From the IMG/VR virus record IMGVR_UViG_3300030117_007673, positions 62,001 through 126,000 of that record: a DNA stretch of 64,000 bases; one strand, 5' to 3'. The position numbers were made by a program, and so were the translations under genes. Below the pieces are notes generated by a model, which saw nothing but the letters and a program-made list of their open reading frames with translations, had not been told where the DNA came from and made no database searches. The first letter of the stretch is position 1, and each line of letters begins with the position of its first letter. Positions 59,296 to 64,000 of this stretch are shown here, piece after piece. This DNA is from a virus.

Positions 59296-59731
59296 GTGTG
59301 ATTTGAGGCAGATGCGAGAATTTCATTCCGCACTGACTAGCTACGGTTCGAAAAAGCTGAGAAAAGGTTTATATTCTAACAGTAATTTTTTCAGTATAAA
59401 AGGGTATGGTAGAGAGAAGTGGGTTGTAATTGTACATATCGACGTTGATCACGAAATGTATCTATCTGAAGGTTTAACTAAAGATGAAATAGTAAGCGGC
59501 TGTATCGAGCATCTGAATCAGGCACCTCCTCGCAAAAAGTACGCCAAGAAGACGCCAAAACCTCTTTATGGTGAATTGGCTCCACATAGAGTTTTTTTCA
59601 AGAAGGACGAACAAGGGCCTTATATAGAGGCATACCTCACAACAAACCAGAGAAAAAATAAGAATTTTTGGAGCGAAGGCAGAGCGTTTAAAAAGAAGAG
59701 GAATAAAAAAACTAAGAGCAATAGTCCGTGA
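59288..59731 (+). CDS. Hypothetical protein
   Basis: A 147-residue protein with a small alpha/beta N-terminal part (WVVIVHIDVDHEMYL) and a very basic C-terminus (FKKKRNKKTKSNSP), the latter possibly for nucleic-acid or membrane binding. No family recognised. Coupled to both neighbours by overlaps. Confidence 0.65.
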   Translation: MIKCDLRQMREFHSALTSYGSKKLRKGLYSNSNFFSIKGYGREKWVVIVHIDVDHEMYLSEGLTKDEIVSGCIEHLNQAPPRKKYAKKTPKPLYGELAPHRVFFKKDEQGPYIEAYLTTNQRKNKNFWSEGRAFKKKRNKKTKSNSP

Positions 59732-60609
59732 AAGATAAAGAAAGATACAAAACGAATTTTGAATCTTTTGTAGAATTGTTAGATTCATGTAACGACCAAG
59801 CAAGTATTTTGAAAGTTGTTAAAAATGATGATGCTTCTTTCTACCTAAACGGCGGCGTCGATGATTTTGATGTCATATACGCACAATTGACCCGTACTGC
59901 ACAAAAAATTCTTTCAAATATTAAAACTCTAGAAATAAATAAAGAAGTGGAAAAGATTGATAATATTTTAGATGTGGGGTCTGATTTTAAACATGTTCTT
60001 GCTTGCACAACATTTTTCAATTGTTTTTGTTTAGATCCTGTAGTTAACGATAACAAGACTTTTGAAGATTTGGGGATATCTTTTTTTCGTGGCGAGGCAC
60101 AAAAAATACCTTTCAAAAATAATTATTTTCCTATCGTTACCAGTCTTCACGCAATTGAGCATTTTGGATTAGGGAGGTATGGAGACACTATCGACCCCCT
60201 AGGAGATATCAAGGGGTTAAAAGAAATGCATAGAGTACTTAAGCCAGGTGGAATAGCATTATTTGGCGTCCCAGTAACTACTAGATCCAGAGAAAGAGTT
60301 GTTTTTAACGTAGAAAGACTTTATTCTGTCTCAACATTCAATAAAATGTTGAAAGACGCTGGTTTTGAAGGCAGTATATATAGATCTTTAGTTGTGCCTG
60401 CAATCTCAGGAGAGTTCCCCAGTCTCAAGCAAAGTAAATTTTATAACAGATCAGAAATAATTTTAAAAAACATGAGTGATCAGCAAATTGACGATTTTGT
60501 TGATCACTTTATAGAAATTATGATTGATGGGGTTCGAAATGGCTACTCGGATCCGACTATAGAACACGTCGAGGCTGCATATTTTATAGGAGTGAAAAAA
60601 TGCGGGTAA
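59728..60609 (+). CDS. SAM-dependent methyltransferase (DUF268-like)
   Basis: A 293-residue Rossmann-type methyltransferase. ILDVGSDFKHVL is the SAM-binding loop, and HAIEHFGLGRYGDTIDP...GLKEMHRVLKPGGIALFGVPV matches DUF268-type enzymes, usually linked to surface-glycan or lipid modification. Preceded by a GTG start. Target unknown; nucleotide-sugar or envelope modification is possible, and the nucleotidyltransferase-like gene (43200) might belong to the same process. Confidence 0.75.
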   Translation: MKDKERYKTNFESFVELLDSCNDQASILKVVKNDDASFYLNGGVDDFDVIYAQLTRTAQKILSNIKTLEINKEVEKIDNILDVGSDFKHVLACTTFFNCFCLDPVVNDNKTFEDLGISFFRGEAQKIPFKNNYFPIVTSLHAIEHFGLGRYGDTIDPLGDIKGLKEMHRVLKPGGIALFGVPVTTRSRERVVFNVERLYSVSTFNKMLKDAGFEGSIYRSLVVPAISGEFPSLKQSKFYNRSEIILKNMSDQQIDDFVDHFIEIMIDGVRNGYSDPTIEHVEAAYFIGVKKCG

Positions 60610-60612
60610 GTC

Positions 60613-60972
60613 ATGAGTGACAGAAAAAAGTATTATTCTTTGCCTCTGGAGCAATGCTTCGAAAGAATTGAAGAATGCTATGATATAAGTAAAATGTTAA
60701 AGACTTATATAAAAGATAGAGCCGATGATGATGAGTCCTGGAATTCAGATTTAATGACGTTGTTGTGTGAATACTACGCCATAAACTCTAGATATTTAGA
60801 AGTTATGAATGAAATAATACTGACTCCAACTTCTACAAGCGAAAAGACTGGAGAAGAAGTAGTTCTCGTAGAGGGTCAAAAGTACGCCTTGTTGACATCT
60901 TATTCCAAGCTTATGATTTCAGACGAAATGGAACTAAAACATAACTACAGAGTCCATTTATTTATGCAATAG
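60613..60972 (+). CDS. Hypothetical protein
   Basis: A 119-residue, acidic, helical protein (LPLEQCFERIEECYDI at the start) without a recognised domain. It follows the methyltransferase by 3 bases and precedes a promoter. Function unknown. Confidence 0.6.
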   Translation: MSDRKKYYSLPLEQCFERIEECYDISKMLKTYIKDRADDDESWNSDLMTLLCEYYAINSRYLEVMNEIILTPTSTSEKTGEEVVLVEGQKYALLTSYSKLMISDEMELKHNYRVHLFMQ

Positions 60973-60975
60973 GGG

Positions 60976-61003
60976 TTGACTTTCTTTTTATAGTTATTAT
61001 ACT
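60976..61003 (+). promoter_or_regulatory. Sigma70-type promoter for hsp20
   Basis: TTGACT, 16 bases, TATACT, 36 bases before the Hsp20 start codon; AGGAGG ribosome site. Confidence 0.75.
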
Positions 61004-61038
61004 ATACTTGAACAAAGCTAACATAGGAGGAATATACC

Positions 61039-61476
61039 ATGGCATCACTTGTTCGTTTTTCAGATCCGTTTTCGGATTTCACTAAACTATTTGACGACTT
61101 CTTGACACCAACAAGGAGCACGTTTGATAGAGACTTTTTTCATCCGCAGATCTTTAATAAGACTGCGCCCTCTGTGGAGGTTTACGATACTGATGAAGCT
61201 CACATGATCGAAGTTGCAGCTCCAGGCTTGAACAGAGAAAAGCTCAAAGCATCTCTGGAAGAAGGGGTTTTAACATTGTCGTACACAAACGATCAAAAAG
61301 AAGAAGAAGGAGATTATCGTAAGCATTCTTTTAGCTCATTTAAGCGATCTTGGACGGTACCGGAAGGGACTGTTGCTGGAGACGTTAGTGCTGAATATAA
61401 GGATGGAATTCTTTCTGTTACAGTTAAGAAACCTGAAGTCCAAAAAATTCCTGCACAAGAGATTGATATCACTTAA
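61039..61476 (+). CDS. Small heat-shock protein Hsp20
   Basis: A 145-residue alpha-crystallin chaperone. The crystallin core has VYDTDEAHMIEVAAPG, LNREKLKASLEEGVLTLS and EYKDGILSVTVKK (the A-x-x-x-n-G-v-L motif), followed by a C-terminal anchor (PAQEIDIT, in which the I-x-I motif is present). It prevents aggregation and can pass substrates to GroEL. Common in cyanophages. Own promoter and terminator, so a monocistronic unit. Confidence 0.92.
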   Translation: MASLVRFSDPFSDFTKLFDDFLTPTRSTFDRDFFHPQIFNKTAPSVEVYDTDEAHMIEVAAPGLNREKLKASLEEGVLTLSYTNDQKEEEGDYRKHSFSSFKRSWTVPEGTVAGDVSAEYKDGILSVTVKKPEVQKIPAQEIDIT

Positions 61477-61502
61477 TACCTGCTTCATTATTTTGTGACT
61501 AT

Positions 61503-61531
61503 GGGAGGCACGAAAGTGCCTCCCTTTTTTT
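61503..61531 (+). terminator. Rho-independent terminator after hsp20
   Basis: Perfect stem GGGAGGCAC / GTGCCTCCC with a GAAA tetraloop, followed by seven T. Confidence 0.95.
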
Positions 61532-61552
61532 GTTCTATTAATGGATAAATTG

Positions 61553-61561
61553 ACTATTTAT
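61553..61561 (+). promoter_or_regulatory. Putative late promoter (ACTATTTAT)
   Basis: ACTATTTATA 33-41 bases before the next gene, right after the Hsp20 terminator, so the next block is a separate unit. Confidence 0.6.
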
Positions 61562-61593
61562 AAATGAAGTTATGTTTTTTGCGAGAACTGTAA

Positions 61594-61968
61594 ATGAAAA
61601 ATAAAATATCAGAAGAAAGATTAAGAAAAATCATTCGAGAGGCGCTTGATAAAAGCAATCTTCGAGAAGCTGTGGCACCGAGTGTCTTTGAGTCTGAATG
61701 TGTTTTGACAGTTCCGCTTAATGAAAATGTTACAGACATCCTCACTAAAATGCGCGCAGTGGAGAGTGTTACAATCGTCAACATCATGCCTGGAGGAGGT
61801 AAGAGTATCGGAAGAGATCTCGAAACTCTTGATGTTAAAATTAAATTTGTTAAGGGCGCATATTCAGTAAAACAACGCCTCGCGATTATACTTTCAAAAT
61901 TTAAGAGAGTAAAAGGAGTTGTGGGCTTCTCGGTAAAAAAGACAAGGAAGTTAGAAGATTATCGGTGA
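61594..61968 (+). CDS. Small protein with KIxxERLRKIIRE leader, unknown
   Basis: A 124-residue protein starting KNKISEERLRKIIREALDK, the same charged helical leader class as 9113, 44129 and 44437, then a small alpha/beta domain (VTDILTKMRAVESVTIVNIM; VKQRLAIILSKFKRVKGVVGF), ferredoxin- or ACT-like in pattern. A late promoter motif precedes it. The stop overlaps the next start. Possibly packaged into the head by the leader; inference. Confidence 0.7.
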   Translation: MKNKISEERLRKIIREALDKSNLREAVAPSVFESECVLTVPLNENVTDILTKMRAVESVTIVNIMPGGGKSIGRDLETLDVKIKFVKGAYSVKQRLAIILSKFKRVKGVVGFSVKKTRKLEDYR

Positions 61969-62381
61969 ACAAAATAATTCATAATTGGAGAAATTATTTA
62001 ATGGAAAAAGATTTAAGAGCAGCGATGGCGGTAGTTTTAAATGATAAGAAAGATGTGTTAATATTAAAAAGGATGGAAGCCGCCGGATGGATGCCTGGCA
62101 AATGGGGACTTCCAGGTGGCCACATTGAGAAAGGAGAATTATCCGAAGACGCAGCTGCGCGAGAGACTAAAGAAGAGACGAATTTGTCTTTAAGCAATTT
62201 AAAGCAACTTGTGCAACGCGGTCAGGCAATGATCTATTGTTCGAACTCATATGCTGGAGATGTCGAAATAGACTTTGAACATACCGATTGGGCATGGGCA
62301 CCCTATGATGAATTAGACAATTATGATACAACGCCCGGATTAAAAGATACAGTTAGGCTAGCACTGGAGAAGCTAAAATGA
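61965..62381 (+). CDS. Nudix hydrolase with N-terminal targeting-like leader
   Basis: A 138-residue Nudix enzyme. The box GGHIEKGELSEDAAARETKEE (shown by GGHIEKGE and RETKEE, residues about 51-71) carries the metal-binding glutamates. The first 14 residues, NKIIHNWRNYLMEK, precede the catalytic fold and resemble the leader of the next gene. Starting at GTG 61965 keeps this leader; an ATG at 62001 with GGAG upstream would give only the Nudix domain. Nudix enzymes hydrolyse nucleoside diphosphate derivatives such as oxidised dNTPs or RNA caps. Coupled to both neighbours. Confidence 0.85.
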   Translation: MNKIIHNWRNYLMEKDLRAAMAVVLNDKKDVLILKRMEAAGWMPGKWGLPGGHIEKGELSEDAAARETKEETNLSLSNLKQLVQRGQAMIYCSNSYAGDVEIDFEHTDWAWAPYDELDNYDTTPGLKDTVRLALEKLK

Positions 62382-63913
62382 GCGACATGAAATTGATAAT
62401 GGAGAACTGGAGAGGTTATGTAAATGTTCTAGATAGTTCCTTGCAGCAAGCCGAACTTGAGTGCGATGATGCAAAATCAGATACAATATATTTGATTAAA
62501 GAAAACAAAATCAAGGAAACTTCGTTTTCACTATTGATGGAAAAGTATGATAGGGATGAGATCTCCACTGAAAAATTAGGCAAAATATTAGAGGAGTCTG
62601 TTGAATACGAACGCCAGAAGCTTCTTAATGAGGGAGTGCTGGATGTTTTGAAAAAGTCATGGGCTGAGTGGAAGAAAGATGCACCACCTGAAGAGCTAGG
62701 CAAAATTGCAAAGGCTCAATGGCGTGCGCGCCAAGCTTTGTATGTATTTACATACGGAGCAGCAGCCAAAGCTATAAGATTCGTCAGAGGTGTAATTAAA
62801 AAGCTTGTAGGAACTGTGGGTGGCTATCTTAAAAAGGTATTCCCGCTCACGAAGAATCCACCCAAACAATCGGTTGCTGTAAAATTACTTAAGCAGGCTC
62901 TCAAATTGGCGGGATATGTTGGGAAAGTGTTGAAAGGTGCCGCAAAAGCTTTAGGCGCTATTGTGAAGCCAGTTGTTAAATTATTAAGTAACCCAGTCGT
63001 CAAAAACGCTCTCATGGTGGCCTGTGTTGCTGTGCTCATCGTTTCAATGGTAATGCCAACTGCCCTTGTTGCAGCGCCGGCGTTTTTGGTACCCATGGCC
63101 ACCCGACGCGTTGCCGTCGCCACAGCCAAAAAAGCTATTGGCCTTGAAGAGCAGGAAGAGTCACTCGATGAGGACGTTGGTGATCTTGGCGAGGCAGCAA
63201 TTGGGTGGGGATTTACAATTGGAGAGTTCACAGAGCAAATTTACGATCAAATGTCCTTAGACGAAATAGGGAAAGCAATGGATATATTGGCTACGCAAAT
63301 TGGCGATGCAACTGTCGACAAAAGAGTCATCCGATCAACTATAGAAAATGTTGTTATCAGTCCTGATGGAACAGAAGTAGTAGACTATTCAAATAAAGTC
63401 TGGATTGGCAATAGCAATGAACTGGTCGCTCAGCAGCTGCGCGCACTAGAAGAGTTAAAACAATTGGCACTTCATAGAAAATATGATAAGGCTATAAGTG
63501 TCATACCTCTCGGACTTGACTCTTCAATGGATGCCATGGACAATATCGTTAGAAATACGTTGGCAGCTGCGAAGTTTCATTGCGAAGATGATCCAGCTGC
63601 ATGCAAAGGTGCATCAAAATTTGTTACAGAGATTAATGTTCTTTCGAATTCATCATTAAAAAGCGATATCGCAGTTTTCTCTCAACAAACCAGAGAGTTC
63701 GCAAAAGTCAGTGGCGAGATAGTGAAAGACGAAATATCCTACACCGGGACGAAGGCTATGTCTGGCGACGTCGCAAGTCGCACGTATGTTTCTAGAGCAG
63801 GCTCTGTTGATCCTGGACAACCCGAATTAATTGAACCCGGACAAGTCGGTCCCAAAGGTAGAGAGGTCACTGACACAACGAATATAAGGACAAGGACAAG
63901 GGCAAAAAGCTAA
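62378..63913 (+). CDS. Large protein with leader and amphipathic/hydrophobic middle
   Basis: A 511-residue protein beginning SDMKLIMENWRGYVN, a leader resembling that of the preceding Nudix gene. Residues about 110-240 are basic and hydrophobic helices (KAIRFVRGVIKKLVG; VCVAVLIVSMVMPTALVAAP) that might insert in membranes; the C-terminal 250 residues are polar. Layout (leader, membrane-active region, polar body) suggests an ejected internal virion protein, but no homology is established. The Gly/Pro/Arg-rich end (PELIEPGQVGPKGRE) may be unstructured. Confidence 0.65.
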   Translation: MSDMKLIMENWRGYVNVLDSSLQQAELECDDAKSDTIYLIKENKIKETSFSLLMEKYDRDEISTEKLGKILEESVEYERQKLLNEGVLDVLKKSWAEWKKDAPPEELGKIAKAQWRARQALYVFTYGAAAKAIRFVRGVIKKLVGTVGGYLKKVFPLTKNPPKQSVAVKLLKQALKLAGYVGKVLKGAAKALGAIVKPVVKLLSNPVVKNALMVACVAVLIVSMVMPTALVAAPAFLVPMATRRVAVATAKKAIGLEEQEESLDEDVGDLGEAAIGWGFTIGEFTEQIYDQMSLDEIGKAMDILATQIGDATVDKRVIRSTIENVVISPDGTEVVDYSNKVWIGNSNELVAQQLRALEELKQLALHRKYDKAISVIPLGLDSSMDAMDNIVRNTLAAAKFHCEDDPAACKGASKFVTEINVLSNSSLKSDIAVFSQQTREFAKVSGEIVKDEISYTGTKAMSGDVASRTYVSRAGSVDPGQPELIEPGQVGPKGREVTDTTNIRTRTRAKS

Positions 63914-63914
63914 A

Positions 63915-64000
63915 ATGATCACTCTCTACAACATTATAAAGAAAATACAAAACAGAGCACCAGAAATTATTTTTGTTGTGTTCGTGAGCCTACTTGGATA
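63915..64000 (+). CDS. Start of an ORF cut by the window end
   Basis: ATG-started ORF that is still open at the last base: a short charged/polar start (ITLYNIIKKIQNRAPE) then a hydrophobic run (IIFVVFVSLLG), likely the start of a membrane protein. It begins one base after the preceding stop. Confidence 0.6.
   Translation, partial: MITLYNIIKKIQNRAPEIIFVVFVSLLG

Noticed and set aside
1-64000. Search for CRISPR arrays, insertion sequences, integrase or attachment sites
   Set aside because: No regular repeats with spacers, transposase motifs or integrase motifs were seen; only the short MEEPP repeat and one tRNA.

Overview
The window reads as one contiguous stretch of the genome of a large contractile-tailed (T4-like, myovirus-type) double-stranded DNA phage, probably a marine one infecting a Gram-negative host. 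The evidence is a T4-style block of head, neck and tail genes in canonical order, a T4/RB-type replication set (gp32-like SSB, UvsX, gp41-like helicase), a phage lipoprotein and SLT-type lysin (Gram-negative host), and accessory genes that recur in pelagic T4-like phages (bS21, Hsp20, B12-dependent ribonucleotide reductase, glutaredoxin, GroES-like chaperone). No integrase, no IS element, no CRISPR array and no host gene block was seen. Every supported gene is on the + strand and genes are packed tightly, often with ATGA/TAATG overlaps; no gene-free stretch exceeds about 210 bases.

Layout. (1) 1-29 kb, virion: a truncated repeat-rich fibre-like protein, terminase, portal, prohead protease, an embedded ribosomal protein bS21, two small virion-type proteins, scaffold, major capsid protein, neck proteins (gp13, gp14, gp15-like), a very large tail sheath, tail tube, a zinc-ribbon tail-assembly/baseplate protein with an apparent +1 frameshift extension, tape measure, and baseplate genes. 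(2) 29-36.4 kb: compact family A DNA polymerase, a divergent tubulin/FtsZ-like protein, SSB, a lipoprotein, UvsX/RecA, a deaminase, a 5'-3' exonuclease and a restriction-modification-like nuclease/methylase pair. (3) 36.5-51.7 kb: ParB/Srx-like protein, tRNA-Ile(UAU), DnaB-type helicase, class II RNR, GroES-like protein, lysin, a full-length family C (DnaE) polymerase, dUTPase, Dam methylase, an IMPDH/GMP-reductase-family enzyme and a small sigma-region-4-like protein. (4) 51.7-64 kb: suspected internal/virion proteins, ClpP-like protease, GroEL, a run of small unknown proteins, glutaredoxin, a methyltransferase, Hsp20, a Nudix hydrolase and a large membrane-active-looking protein; a final ORF runs off the end.

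Regulation visible in the sequence. Structural transcription units are preceded, 28-65 nt before the start codon, by a nearly invariant ACTATTTA(T) element (eight sites), which I interpret as the phage late promoter. Replication and accessory units are instead preceded by near-perfect host sigma70 promoters (TTGACA, 16-17 nt, TATAAT). Three clear rho-independent terminators were found (after the capsid gene, before the tRNA, after Hsp20).

Most interesting: a divergent tubulin/FtsZ-like gene in the replication block; co-occurrence of a minimal Pol A and a complete DnaE; a full phage chaperone/protease set (GroEL, GroES-like, Hsp20, ClpP); the +1 frameshift in the tail-assembly position; the late-promoter family; and short shared N-terminal leaders on otherwise unrelated proteins (including a Nudix enzyme) that look like capsid-targeting peptides.
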